From contig CANJKZ010000428.1 in assembly GCA_947471745.1 (NCBI GenBank), positions 795,001 through 859,000 on the forward strand: a stretch of 64,000 nucleotides of DNA, written 5' to 3'. This document shows, piece by piece, positions 45,674-56,450 of this stretch. The notes beneath the pieces were generated by a model. The model worked only from the letters and a program-made list of their open reading frames with translations, did not search any database and was not told the origin of the DNA. The position numbers and the translations under genes were made by a program. The stretch's first letter is position 1, and each line of letters opens with the position of its first letter. This stretch comes from Closterium sp. Naga37s-1. Its lineage: Eukaryota; Streptophyta; Zygnematophyceae; Desmidiales; Closteriaceae.

Positions 45674-48600
45674 CTTCTCTGAAGAGTCAAACATGTTAGT
45701 CAACAGCACAAACTCGCTGGGAGTTCCAATCTCCACTGCGGGTGCTGCTGGTGCTGTTGGGACGCGAGGGAGAACCCCTGCTGTGGTGGCGCCTGCAGCA
45801 GTAGTAACGGGCACTGTCGGTAGCATGCCAGGGCGCAGAGCCATTGCTGCTGCTGCTCCTGGCAGCCCTGCTGCAGCGGCAGCAGCACTGCACAGAAGGT
45901 GTATGGGGAAGGAGCAAAGACTGTGAGGGGAATAGCCAAGGAAAGAGAGGGAGAGATGACAAAAGAGCCCATTACCAGCTCCAAGAAGCATGAGGTTCAA
46001 TAGAGTGCTGTGAGAGTGTGCATCGCAGACTTGACTTTTAAAAATTAGCAGAGGAGAAATCAACTTGGGAAAAGGAAGTAGAGACAGTACCTGGTCCCTG
46101 TGCGGTCTAGCTTGAGCATGAGAGCTGCCCTGGTCTGTGCGTCAAGTGCCTGTGAAGGCAGGAGAGCACACCGGAAAGAGGGCACGGAGTCATGTGAGAT
46201 TGAGACAGCACAATGAAAAGAACGGTTGGGCAATTGGGAGAAGAGCTATGAAGAGTTGAGTACGAGGAGGAGGATCATACACCAATATAGACTAAAAAAC
46301 TGACTGGGTGCAAGGCAAAAATGCCAACGTTCTTCCTGCACCAAGGCCACACGCCACACTCACCAGAACGCCTCATTCGTCAATGAGCTCCCCTGGAAGC
46401 ACTGGGTCCATCACCTCTGGCACAGGAGTGATCTGCACAGAGTTGACTTTTGAGTCGACTCAAAAGTTCACTCACCAGACCGCCTCGGTCGTCGATAAGC
46501 TCCCCTGGCGTCACTGGGTCCATCACCTCCGGCACAGGCGTGATCTGCAGGGCGCACGTGGGGCGTGCAGGGCGGGAATAGATTAAAGAAGGACGGAAAG
46601 CTTCCTAATCTTGAGTTTTGGCCGACGGCTGTAACGGCCATGCTCAGTGCGTGCTGCGTCTACCCTCTTTCTTGAAAAGGGACAAACAAGGTTGGGACGA
46701 GGGTTGAACCCACACCCTCTGGTACCAGCACAGCTAGCAGAATAGCACATCAGTTCAAGTGAGGCAGAGAGCAGGCGTACCTTGATTGCGAGCCCTGCCA
46801 GCTCAAGCCCTTCCAGGTTCTGGTGTGCCATACGCGCATCCTCCAGGCGTGTGTACTGCACAGAGCGCGCACACACACACACACAGAACAGAATGATGCG
46901 AGTTGGGTTGAAATGAGTAAGCGCTGCACACATAACACGCGATTATGTATTCGGCGAGAGCAAAAACTGTGGGATTACTGAGTTTTACCTTAGCAGCATT
47001 ATCTTTTTCACTCGCCCATACACTTAGCCCTCCTCTTCCCCTCCTCTCCCCCTCCCACCCCCGAATCCCCTTCCTTCAATTTCATCTACGAGTCTCTCCC
47101 CCTTACTCCACCGCACCGCCCACCTGCACGAAGCCAAATCCCTTGCACTGAGCCGAGCCTGGCTCCATGGGCACCTCCACCACCTCCAGCTCCCCAAACG
47201 GCTCAAACACCTGTGTACCGAGGAGTGAGAGGAAAGATGCAGTACAGCAGAGAGGACGGAAAGTGGGGAAAGTGGGAAAGACACACAGCATACTCAGGAC
47301 GAGGGCTGTGACAACCGGCTGAATGCAAGACCGGAGGAGGAAGGGGGTGGAGATGGGAAACTCCAATTCCCACTGTGACTCCCTTCGTATCTTACCATGC
47401 TTTTCCATCCCCCGACTTTCCTAAACTTCTCCCCATCCCCCTTACCCTTTCCCCCCGGTTTCCCAGGCCTTCGCGCGCTCACCTGTCGCAGCTGCCCCTC
47501 GTTCATGTTCACGTGCAGGTTCCCCACGTGCAGCCGCTTCGACCCAGTCGCCAGCAGCCCCGCTCTCCCAGCGGCAGCAGCACTCGCCGCGCTCTGCGCT
47601 GCAGCGAGGTTCTTCTCCGCCTCAGACGGCTTCACCATGATGGGCGTCCCCAGCAGCATCTGCCCGGAGAGCGCGAGCGCCATGGGCACGGCCATGGGGT
47701 CGTAGAACTCGATGTAACCCACGCCTTTGGAGCGGCGCGAGTAACGGTCCATGATGAGGCGCACGTCGCGCACCTTGCCCGCCTGCGAGAAGAACTCGTA
47801 CACGTCGCGCTCGTCCGCCTTGAGGTTGATCTGCGGGCATGGGCGACGGCATACCGTTCGCGAATGCGAGGAGATAAATGGAAAAGCGGGTTACAGATAC
47901 TTATCACACTGACGATTCTGTAAAGCTCTAAATGGCTTGTGCGCAACCCTGCAATCATGCACAGGTACTCGTTTCCTGGGTGGCGAACACACCATGGCTT
48001 GGGATACCTGATAAGCAAGCAGAGTGTGGGCAGAGCACCTGATAGGCGAAGACGGTGCGAAGGTCTCTCTCCAAATCAGGCGCGACCTCCGCCTCCTTTT
48101 CACACCTCTCCCGCCGCTCACGAGAGCTGCGAGCACGGGTTTAGAATGGGAGATGTGAAGAAGACAACGGAAATGGCGAATCAGCTGATGACGAAGGACG
48201 GCGACGACAGAGCTACACAGCAGCACGGGCGGCGGTCGCAACTTGGTCAGTATGTCAAGTGTCACAAACACCACGCGCGTTTTGCTTCCACACGCTGCAT
48301 CCGCACAGTCCAGTAAATCAGCACGCGACAAAAAAACGCACCAGCAGTACAACAGAGAGGTAGAAATGATTTTTGCGGGGCAAAGACCGTGATATCATAC
48401 CTCCGTCGGTCGTAGTAATCCCGGTCACGATCGCGGCGCCGGTCCCTGCCATAGTCTCGCCTCCAGTCACGATCCCTTCCACGGCTGCTGTAGCAGTTAT
48501 CGCGGTCTCGTTCGCTGTCCCTGCTCCGATAGTAGCGGTCCAGGTTCCGATCTACGTCGCGGTCGTCATCCCTCTCTCGGTCGCGCTCCCGGCTTCTGTG

Positions 48601-48942
48601 GCTTCTCTCTGTGTCGCGACTGAGCGATCTCGGCTCCTCGTAGCGTCGCACGCGCTTGATGCGATCGCCCTCCTTCTCGTCGCCGACGTCGCCGTTCTCC
48701 TCGTCGCCATACGCGCCGTAGTCGTCGCCGTAGCCGACGTCGCCATCGTCATGAAAGCTCGTGGAGCGTCGCTTGGACCCCGTGCGACATCGCTGATAAG
48801 CGTCGTCGTCGAACTCCGTCGACCGTCGCACAGAACCACCGCCGTTCATGTCGCGACCCGTCGGAGAGGCATACGCATCCTCGCCAGCTGCTGCGCGTTC
48901 CACAGTCTTCTCGAGGTAATCGTACTCGTCGAACTCCCCCAT
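45674..48942 (-). CDS. RBM39: RBM39/CC1-like splicing factor, 3' end missing
   Basis: Nuclear SR-like RNA-binding protein of the RBM39 (CAPER/CC1) family, which helps U2AF select 3' splice sites. Exons: 48401-48942 (start MGEFDEYDYL, then Arg/Asp/Ser-rich domain), 48039-48126 (ERDLRTVFAYQ), 47483-47830 (rest of RRM1: VYEFFSQAGKVRDVRLIMD, KGVGYIEF; then KRLHVGNLHVNM of RRM2), 47124-47210 (GELEVVEVP, KGFGFVQ), 46781-46855, 46476-46544, 46091-46149 (LMLKLDRTG), 45674-45887 (EFVLLTNMFD, start of the U2AF-homology motif). All phases agree. The last exon ends in a donor (AAG then GTGCGC), but no exon with the remaining motif is found before gene B. Either the gene is truncated or the final exon is far away. 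The start is the ATG at 48942; an upstream TTG also keeps the frame. Confidence 0.88.
46364..46432 (-). other. Duplicated exon with an in-frame stop (candidate poison exon)
   Basis: This 69-nt segment copies exon 46476-46544 (ITPVPEVMDPV, PGELID), 43 bases downstream of it. It keeps acceptor TGTGCAG and donor CTG then GTGAGT. In the same phase it contains TGA after PGELIDE, where the functional exon reads DDRGGL. Inclusion would end the protein before the U2AF-homology motif. It may be a decayed copy or a regulatory exon. Confidence 0.7.
46656..46740 (-). other. tRNA-like / SINE-like fragment in an intron
   Basis: On the minus strand TAGCTGTGCTGG resembles an A box (11 of 12) and GGTTCAACCC a B box, but they are only about 26 bases apart, too close for a tRNA gene. 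It may be a piece of a tRNA-derived SINE in the RBM39-like gene. Confidence 0.3.
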
Positions 48943-50026
48943 ATCCAAACCACGTCACGAGGAGCCAAGCGTTTCGTGGCTGTTGCCGCGTCGCGCGAAC
49001 TCTAAAGAAAGCTCGTCAGTGTATCTGTTTTGCGGTCACAAAACAACTGACTTGGTTTGACAGTCGACCTTTAAACAAATATTGCTCCTACGTTTGCTAC
49101 TTCGCAGTTCCGTGATATGCCACGCTCAGTGTTGCTTCCTGATGAAACTGAAACCGTGGTGGTCTGTGTGGAAGGATCGTCTACTAGTCAAAAAGAATTT
49201 GACAGCTAAATTTGAACTCCGTGCCTTACCAGAGGTCCTTGTACGGTTCGTCCTGCTTCGTAGCGGTCCAAAACGGTGTAAAAGACAACCGCATTGGCCC
49301 GTGAATAAACGTGTTGAACCGCGCTACCCGAACCTCGAAACAATTCTGGCTTTCCCTGATAATCCCAAGAGCAGGGAAGCGAGCGAGCGTCAAGGTGGAC
49401 TCGAGGAACACCAGCGACAGACGCGACAACTGATTGTTCCGATGGTGCTGCACGCGCCCAAATCATCCCAAGGCGACGGGCCGCCAGAAACACACATCCA
49501 CCTCATTGACGGAATGGATGGGAACAATTCACTTGTGAAGCGTCAAATCGAACAATTCAAGAAGGTTCCAGCGCGTCCGCACTTGGAGCACTTACAACAG
49601 CACGTTACTGAAAGCAATTATAGGTGTTTGTAATGTAGATACCACTACCACGTTTCGCATTTAGAAAATCCACTATTGGTCGAATGGGACAGTGTGCTAC
49701 AGAATTGGAAGTAACATGACAACTGCAGCCTAAGATCGCAACAATCACAACTGGAGTCAAACATCACAGGGTACGAAACAACACAGCACAGCTGGTAGTG
49801 CATGTGCCTCTCCTACAAGAGACGACAGAAAATGTGCGACGAAATGAGCTCCTCTAGCACAAGCCTGAGGCTCAAGCCACGTCTTAACTGCACGAAAATT
49901 GTACTTGTATGCAATACCTTGCCATTGCAAGCAACATCTGCAGCAGCAGCACCATCAGCAGCACCAATACCTTGCCATTGCAAGCAACATCTGCAGCAGC
50001 AGCACCATCAGCAGCACCAACCACCC
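48943..50026. other. Intergenic region, RBM39-like promoter side and DUF1644 3' side
   Basis: A non-ATG open frame of 183 codons (49082-49633, +) and a 95-codon frame opposite have no motif I recognise. At 49913-50017 a unit of about 54 bp (CCTTGCCATTGCAAGCAACA and onward) is directly repeated once, downstream of the DUF1644 stop codon, probably in its 3' UTR. Both flanking genes are on the minus strand, so the promoter of the RBM39-like gene should lie just above 48942. Confidence 0.5.
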
Positions 50027-53000
50027 TTACCCACTGCTACTGCCAGCATGCCCTGTGCCGGTGTTGCCCGCAGACGCAGCCGCTGCCGCTGTTGCCGCCG
50101 CTGCCGCTGTTGCCGCCGCCGCAGCAGCAGAGGCCCTGGTGCTCACTGTCCTGGGTGGGACCCCTTGCACCCTGAGCCTGGTGGCAGTGGCAAGGATGGG
50201 AGGGTTGGGCGTGATGACACGCGCAGAGGACAAACCTGTCGCCCTGACTGCACGCGCGGGAGCACGAGATGGCAGTGGAGGGACAGACAGGGGAGATGCA
50301 GCAGCTGCGGCTGGTTCAGTGGCTGCAGCTGCTGCAGCAGCACGTGGTGCAGACCGGAGCACACGCGACGTGCTGGGAACGATGGGAGAACCAGCACCAG
50401 CACCACCAGCAGCAGCAGCGGCAGTAGCAGCAGCGGCAGCAGCAGGAGAAGCAGGCACAGCAATGCCCGCAGCACCACTCGCATTGGTGCTACGACCACC
50501 TTCTTCCTCATCACAATCCTTCACCTCCTCAACCTCCTCTTCCTCCTCTACCTCCACCACCTCCTCCTCATCGCCTCGCCGTGCCGCCACCCCACCTTCG
50601 GCCACACCACAATCCCCACCAAGCAGCATGCTCCGGAACTGCTGAGGCCTCCCCACCCTTCCTCTCCTTCCTCCTCCTACTCCTACTCCGCCTCCTCCTT
50701 CCCCTCCTCCCACACTTGCTCCTGGCCCCGCTCCCACCAGTCCTGCTGCCTCTCCCCACCGGACCCGTTCAGCCTGTCTCATAGCCTCCTCCACCCTCTC
50801 CCTATCTCGCCTTGCTCGCTCCAATGCCAAGTTCAGAGCACGCCCCACTCGGCCACCGCTGCTGCTGCTGTTGCCATTGCCATGTGCAGCAAGTCCCGTC
50901 GACCTCGGCTGAGCATTGGCAGCATTACCAGCAGCATCAGCACCATCGGCAGCAGACGCAGCAGGTGCGCCATCAGCAGCACTTCCAACGGCGACACCGA
51001 TTGCAGCAGCACCAATAGCGGAAAAAGCAGCAATGGCAGCCGCACGCCCACTGCCAGTTGTCCTCTCAACAGGTTGCAAGTCCCCCCACCTTCCACGCCT
51101 AGTGCCGCCGCCGCCACCGCCACCATCGCCGCCACCACCACCACCGCTGCTGCTGCTGATGGTGCGTGCTGCCAGCCAGCTTGGCACTCCCCTCCTCCCC
51201 CCCACATAGTCCCAAGGAAGCACTGGTGCCTCGTCTGCACTCTGTGCAGCATCCAAACCAGCGCCCGTGCCAGTGCCCGAACCAGCGCCCGTGCCAGCAG
51301 CTGCGTCAGAGCCAGCAGCAGCAGCAGCAGCAGTCGCAGCAGTAGCACCGCCACCGCCAACACAACCGCCCGCGGCAACAGCAGCAGCTGGAGCTGATCG
51401 TGAGGAGGCAGTGAGGCCTCGGCGGAAGGGCACTCGCGACCCAGCACCACCCAGAGCACGTGCACCAGCAGCACCACCAGCTGCACCGCCAGCACCACCA
51501 CCAGCACCACCACCAGCGCCACCAGCAGCGCCACCAGCAGCAGCTGCTGCGGATACAACCGCACTGCTGAGCATGAGCCTTGCCTCCAGCTCCTCCAACC
51601 GCTGCCTGATCCCCATTGTACGGGCCAACGCCCTCTCCTCTGCCGCTCTCTCTTCGCCTCGGCCCTCCTCCCCTCGGCCCCCCTCACCTCTCTCCCTCTC
51701 CCTCCCACCACGCACAAAAGCATCTCCACTCGCCGCCTCCTCACCCGCCTCTCCCCTCCCTCTCCTCGCCTCCCTCCCCTCCTCCCCGTCCGGCTCCCTC
51801 TCCCCGTCCCTCTCTCTGCCCCCCCTGCGCGGGGCAGGGAGGGTGCTGAGGAGGCTGCGGCGGGTGTGGGCGGGCAGGGCGGGAGGAGCAGCAGCAGCAG
51901 CAGCAGCAGCGGCAGCGGCAAGGGCAGGGCGCCTGCGGGCAAAGATGGGCGCGGAGGAGAAGAGGGGAGGGTTCCACACAGAGGAGCCACTGCCTGCAGT
52001 CAGCAGCAGCATGGCTGTCCACAGGGACCCATTGTCCCCAGGGAAATCCATATCCTCGTTCTCCTCCTCTTCCTCCTCCTCTTCCTCTTCCTCCTCCTCC
52101 TCCGCCTCCTCTTCTTCCTCGTCTCGTTCCTCCTCTGCTTCGCCTTCCTCCTCCTCCCCTTCCTCCAGTGCAGCCCTCGCTGCAGCTCTCACTCTTGCAG
52201 CTGCTCTTGCTGCTGCTGCTGCTCGAATCCCCCTCCCCCCCTCACCCTCTTCCCCTTCCTCCCCATCCTCCTCCTCTACCTCCTCTCCCCATCCGCCACC
52301 GTCTATCTCCCATCCAGCATCCCCTCCTCTCCCCCGCCTCCCCGCTAACCGAGCCCTCCGCCTCCACTCCCTCGCCCTGGCCTCTGCTAATGCATTCCGC
52401 CTCTCTTCCTCCCCCTCGTCTCCCCCTCCCGCCCCACCACTGCTAAACCGCAACCGCCCAAACCCCCCCCTCTCCCCCGTTCGACCACTCCCCACCCCAC
52501 CCGCACCTAGCCCCTCTCTCGCCCGCTCAAACCCAAACAGCCGCGCAGCAGCCCTCCTCCCAGCCGCCCCCATCGCCCCTCCCCCCTCAATTCCCCCCAA
52601 TCCCCCCACACCGAACGGATCGCCCAGTCCCCCCGCATTGAACCCCGCTAGCGTTCCCCCCATCCCCCTCAACCCCTGCCTTCCCAAGCCTCCCCTGCCG
52701 CCCGCGCCTCCCCAGAACCTGCCTCCGCCATACAACCCCCCTGCGCCAAAGCGGCCCCCGTCAAGACCCCCCAACCCGCCAAACCCGCCCAGCAAATCGT
52801 CCTCATCATCACTATCGCCGCCTATCACATAGTCGCCTATTATAGTAGCTCCTGGCATGGCGGCGCGGATGCTGCTCACCACGTCCCCGACCTCCTGCTG
52901 GCTCTGCAGCCTCCGCCACTGGCGCACGCGCGCCGGGTCCGCCTCCGCGGGCGGGCGCGCCTGCGCGTGCGCGGAGCGCGCGTGCGCGCGGAGGGCGGGG

Positions 53001-55876
53001 TACGCGCCGGCGAACGCGCAGTTCTCATGCGCGCACGCGCGCGGAACGGCGTTGAGCAGCGCGCGCACGTCCTTATGCACGAACCACCCCAGCACGGGGC
53101 AGCGGCACATGGGGCAGCGCAGGGACGCGGACTCCGCGGCAGGCACGCGCGAGAAGCACAGCCCGTGCAGCTCCCCGCCCGTGAAACACGCTGTGGTGTC
53201 ATGCGCCCCGTGGCAGCGCCCGCGCTTCCTGCTCCGCTTCCCCGCCTTCCCCGCCTTCCCCGCCTTCCCCACCTTCCCCGCCATACCCTCCTGCGCGTCA
53301 CGGGACCCGTGCGCCAAGTGACTAAGCGGAGTATGATGAGTGTGGTTGCAGATCACGCTCGTCTCGCTCCTCCTCGCCTTGCCAATATCCTCCTTCGCCG
53401 TTCCCTTCCCTGCCCTCTCAACTTGCGCCTCATCCCCACCTTTTCCTTCTCCTGCGCCCTCCCCCATGCTCTCGACTGTCTCGCCCGCCGTCAGGAGCAG
53501 CAGCTGACCCCGTCCGAGCGCCCGAAGGAACGGCCGGCTCACGCCGCGAAGCCCGCCGTCGTCCACGCGACGCCGAGCCGCTTCCCCCCTCCGCTTCGAC
53601 CCCTTAGACCTGCCACCCGCAGAGCCCTCGCTAACTACCCGCTTGCCCTTGTCTTCCGCACTAAACCTCACTTCTCGCACGCCCGTCACCGCCTCCTCTC
53701 CCGCTCCCCCTGCCCCTTCCGCCCCCCCCTGTTCCGCCTCTTCCGCCTTCCCTGTCGCCGTGTTCTCCTCCGCCGCCCCTTCCGCTTCCGCCCCTCGCTG
53801 ATCCGCGCGGCACAGGCGCCGTCGTTGGCGGCGATGGCGGTGCAGCCTGTCGCTGCGACTAACACCACGAGCGCCCTCATCGCCACCCCCTCCGCTACCA
53901 CCGACAGCACCAACAGCACCATCACCATCACCAACACCAACACCACCCACGGCGGTGGCAGCAGCAGGAACGCCTGCACTAGCGTTTCCGGCAGCCAACG
54001 TAAGTCGCCTAACTCCCGTGCGACGCCTGGGACTGTCGCCATCGTCGTCGTCGTCATCGTCGTCGTCGCTGATGACGATAAGCGCGCCACTGCCACTATG
54101 GCCTGCAACTGTCGTCCCTTCATCCTCACTCTCCTCGTCGTCGTCACTGCTGCTGCTACTGCTACCGCTGCTTAATCCCCGGTCACTGCTGCTACTGCTC
54201 GCGCTGCCGTCGCTGCTGCCAATACCATTCCGGCCCAAAATACTCCCGATACTGTCGCTGCTCCCACCGCTGCCGCTACTGCTGCTGCTCCAAGTGGCGC
54301 CGTCCTCACCCTCTCGCTCCTCCCCCTCCTCCTCGCTGTCGCTGCTGCTCAAGCTGAACTCGCCGCCCCCGCGGCTTACCCCGGCGGCTTCCCCCCTAGC
54401 AAAATGGCGGCGAGCGGACGAGAAGATGCCCCAGGACGTGGAGTTGCGCCGCCCGCCCGGCACTCCCGCTCGTAGCCTCCGCTCGCGGGACGACGAGCGA
54501 GGGGAGGAACCCACCGTTACAGTCACTTGAACCCGCCACCCCGCTTCCTCGCTTCGACCGCCACCGCCGCCACCGCCACCGCCGCCACTGCCGACTCCAG
54601 CTCCCGCGCTCACCCCCGTTCCGACTTCCCCTCTCTCCCCCACTCCCCCTCCGCCTCCTCCACCTCCACCTTCGCCTGCCGTTCCGCGCGCTTCCCCAGG
54701 GAGTATCGACGGTTCGGAATTGCCTGCAGCGTTGGAGAGCGCTTCAGCAGAGCCGGACGCAGAACCAGTGGCGGTTGCACCAGTGCCCGTTGCTGCGGTG
54801 CCACCTACCGCAGACCCACGCATCACCGCAGCAATCCCGCTGCTTGCGCCACCGTTTGCGCCAGCGCCGTCGCCAGCCCCGCCGACTCCACCAGCGGCAG
54901 CGGTGGCGGCGGTGGTGGTGGCAGCGGCGCTGGTTCTGGCTTCAGCAGGCGCGCCTGCAAAAACAGCAGCCGCCACGGTCGCCGCTTGCTGCGACTTGCG
55001 GAAGTGGTCGAAGCAGTTGGAGTGGCGGTGACTGGTGTCGCACACGAACGTGCGACAGCCCTTCTCCAGCGACGCGCACACCAGCAGCACCGCGTTGTGC
55101 GGCGCCTCAAGGCAGATCGGGCAGCACACGCGGTCGGTAAGCTTCTTACGCGCCGATTCCGCAGTCAGACAAACCTCCTCTTCCTCCTCATCTTCCTGCT
55201 GACCCTCTCCCTCCTCTAATTCCTCTCCCTCCTCGACATCCTCCTCCTCATCATCATCATCAGGGCCTGCAGCCGCGTTATCGCCCGCCATGGCGCCGCC
55301 AGACGCAGACGCAGATGCAGCGCATCTGGACGATTCGCCAGTGCCCTTCCGCAATTTGCATCCCTTCCCCTTCCGCTTCCTCTTGCATCCGCCAACAGTT
55401 CGCGCAAGACCACCGGCGCTTCCCCCCGCGCGGATCTCCGCCTCACCTTCCGCCTCCGCTTCCGCCTCCCCCTCCGCCTCCGCCTCCGCCTCCGCCTCCG
55501 CGGGTTTCCTCCTTCCGCCAGCCATGCTACGTTTCTTAGCCTTCCGTCGCCGGCGACTGGCATCCTCCGCCCTTCGCGTTCTCCGCGTGCTTCCTTGCTC
55601 CCGCGCGGTCTCTCCCACTCTCGCCACCGTCCCACCGGTTCTCGCACCGTGACCGTCCAACCGTAGCCGTCGTCTGCGCTGCGAAGCGGCAGAACCGCCG
55701 GAAACAGTAGATCGGTTACCGGCAGCGGTTGCAGGGCGAGCGGAGGGCGATCTCCCCCGGCGGGATGGAGATCTCCTCCGCTTGCGCCTCCTGCTCTCGC
55801 CCTCCGGTCTCGTTCGCGGCTGTGCAAGCGCCGCGGTGTCCCTCCCAACCTCCCCACCATCGGTGCCTGGGACCAT
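50027..55876 (-). CDS. Giant DUF1644 RING-type zinc-finger protein
   Basis: One open frame of about 1,950 codons from MVPGTDGGEVGRD (55876). The frame is open upstream to 56038; the start is a choice. The family signature is split. CCPICLEAPHNAVLLVC, then TFVCDTSHRHSNCFDHF, lies at about 54980-55131. RCPMCRCPVLGWFVH, RACAHENCAFAGAYPALRAH and IRAAMPGATIIGDYVI lie at about 52830-53137. In plants DUF1644 proteins are usually a few hundred residues long, are annotated as possible E3 ubiquitin ligases, and have these blocks close together. Here about 620 residues of Ser/Gly/Asp-rich low complexity separate them, with another about 930 residues after. The N-terminal part is Arg/Lys-rich with Glu-Ala repeats and an acidic patch, suggesting a nuclear protein. 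Introns inside the low-complexity parts cannot be excluded. Confidence 0.8.
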   Translation of the reverse strand: MVPGTDGGEVGRDTAALAQPRTRPEGESRRRKRRRSPSRRGRSPSARPATAAGNRSTVSGGSAASQRRRRLRLDGHGARTGGTVARVGETAREQGSTRRTRRAEDASRRRRKAKKRSMAGGRRKPAEAEAEAEAEGEAEAEAEGEAEIRAGGSAGGLARTVGGCKRKRKGKGCKLRKGTGESSRCAASASASGGAMAGDNAAAGPDDDDEEEDVEEGEELEEGEGQQEDEEEEEVCLTAESARKKLTDRVCCPICLEAPHNAVLLVCASLEKGCRTFVCDTSHRHSNCFDHFRKSQQAATVAAAVFAGAPAEARTSAAATTTAATAAAGGVGGAGDGAGANGGASSGIAAVMRGSAVGGTAATGTGATATGSASGSAEALSNAAGNSEPSILPGEARGTAGEGGGGGGGGGVGERGEVGTGVSAGAGVGSGGGGGGGGGGRSEEAGWRVQVTVTVGSSPRSSSRERRLRAGVPGGRRNSTSWGIFSSARRHFARGEAAGVSRGGGEFSLSSSDSEEEGEEREGEDGATWSSSSSGSGGSSDSIGSILGRNGIGSSDGSASSSSSDRGLSSGSSSSSSDDDEESEDEGTTVAGHSGSGALIVISDDDDDDDDDGDSPRRRTGVRRLTLAAGNASAGVPAAATAVGGVGVGDGDGAVGAVGGSGGGGDEGARGVSRSDRLHRHRRQRRRLCRADQRGAEAEGAAEENTATGKAEEAEQGGAEGAGGAGEEAVTGVREVRFSAEDKGKRVVSEGSAGGRSKGSKRRGEAARRRVDDGGLRGVSRPFLRALGRGQLLLLTAGETVESMGEGAGEGKGGDEAQVERAGKGTAKEDIGKARRSETSVICNHTHHTPLSHLAHGSRDAQEGMAGKVGKAGKAGKAGKRSRKRGRCHGAHDTTACFTGGELHGLCFSRVPAAESASLRCPMCRCPVLGWFVHKDVRALLNAVPRACAHENCAFAGAYPALRAHARSAHAQARPPAEADPARVRQWRRLQSQQEVGDVVSSIRAAMPGATIIGDYVIGGDSDDEDDLLGGFGGLGGLDGGRFGAGGLYGGGRFWGGAGGRGGLGRQGLRGMGGTLAGFNAGGLGDPFGVGGLGGIEGGGAMGAAGRRAAARLFGFERAREGLGAGGVGSGRTGERGGFGRLRFSSGGAGGGDEGEEERRNALAEARAREWRRRARLAGRRGRGGDAGWEIDGGGWGEEVEEEDGEEGEEGEGGRGIRAAAAARAAARVRAAARAALEEGEEEEGEAEEERDEEEEEAEEEEEEEEEEEEEENEDMDFPGDNGSLWTAMLLLTAGSGSSVWNPPLFSSAPIFARRRPALAAAAAAAAAAAPPALPAHTRRSLLSTLPAPRRGGRERDGEREPDGEEGREARRGRGEAGEEAASGDAFVRGGRERERGEGGRGEEGRGEERAAEERALARTMGIRQRLEELEARLMLSSAVVSAAAAAGGAAGGAGGGAGGGAGGAAGGAAGARALGGAGSRVPFRRGLTASSRSAPAAAVAAGGCVGGGGATAATAAAAAAGSDAAAGTGAGSGTGTGAGLDAAQSADEAPVLPWDYVGGRRGVPSWLAARTISSSSGGGGGGDGGGGGGGTRRGRWGDLQPVERTTGSGRAAAIAAFSAIGAAAIGVAVGSAADGAPAASAADGADAAGNAANAQPRSTGLAAHGNGNSSSSGGRVGRALNLALERARRDRERVEEAMRQAERVRWGEAAGLVGAGPGASVGGGEGGGGVGVGGGRRGRVGRPQQFRSMLLGGDCGVAEGGVAARRGDEEEVVEVEEEEEVEEVKDCDEEEGGRSTNASGAAGIAVPASPAAAAAATAAAAAGGAGAGSPIVPSTSRVLRSAPRAAAAAAATEPAAAAASPLSVPPLPSRAPARAVRATGLSSARVITPNPPILATATRLRVQGVPPRTVSTRASAAAAAATAAAAATAAAAASAGNTGTGHAGSSSG

Positions 55877-56447
55877 CGGTAACGGCGGCCCGCGCCGCAG
55901 ACACGCGCTGCCTGCGGAGGCGCGCAACACGATGAAGTGAAGAAGGCGCCGGGATCTTAGGCTTGACAAAAAGCTCCAGCTAATTCCACACAGATGTGAG
56001 AAGGGCTGGGCTGGACAACAAATGAGAAATGACCACACCCCAATTCGGAAGTGTGTGAGTGAGGAGAAATGAAAAGCGAATGGATGATGAGTGATGTTTT
56101 GAGCAGAAATGGGTAAGAAGATTTGAGATTCGAGGAGCTAGGTGGTACACCCTGTTTCTCGCTACACTGAACTGTGCCGAAATGGTGCAAAACCTTGTTA
56201 TCTTCGATTTGCCTAATTGAACCATACTGAAACAAAAATGAACCACCGTGAACCATGCTTTTCCCATCTTGACTTCATTATAACCGAATTCACAAATGGC
56301 GAGAAAGAGGGTGTAGAGATTTTGCCAGAGAGGGGTGCCAGCCTTCTCCTTGGGGTTTGATTGGTTCGGATTGCTTTGCCTCGGAAACAAGCTACACAAG
56401 GGAGTAGGCGAACTTGATTACGCGAGAACTCGTACCATCGCCCTCTA
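55877..56447. other. Upstream region of the DUF1644 gene
   Basis: No other gene is seen. The sequence is AT-richer than the gene. Promoter elements are expected here by position, but none is clear. Confidence 0.4.
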
Positions 56448-56450
56448 TTA

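Noticed and set aside
49082-49633. 183-codon frame on the plus strand
   Set aside because: Starts at a non-ATG codon, no recognisable motif, equally open on the other strand. Not enough to call a gene.
49802-52832. Long plus-strand ORFs of 521 and 531 codons opposite the DUF1644 gene
   Set aside because: Shadow frames of GC-rich low-complexity coding sequence. Only the minus strand carries conserved Cys/His motifs.
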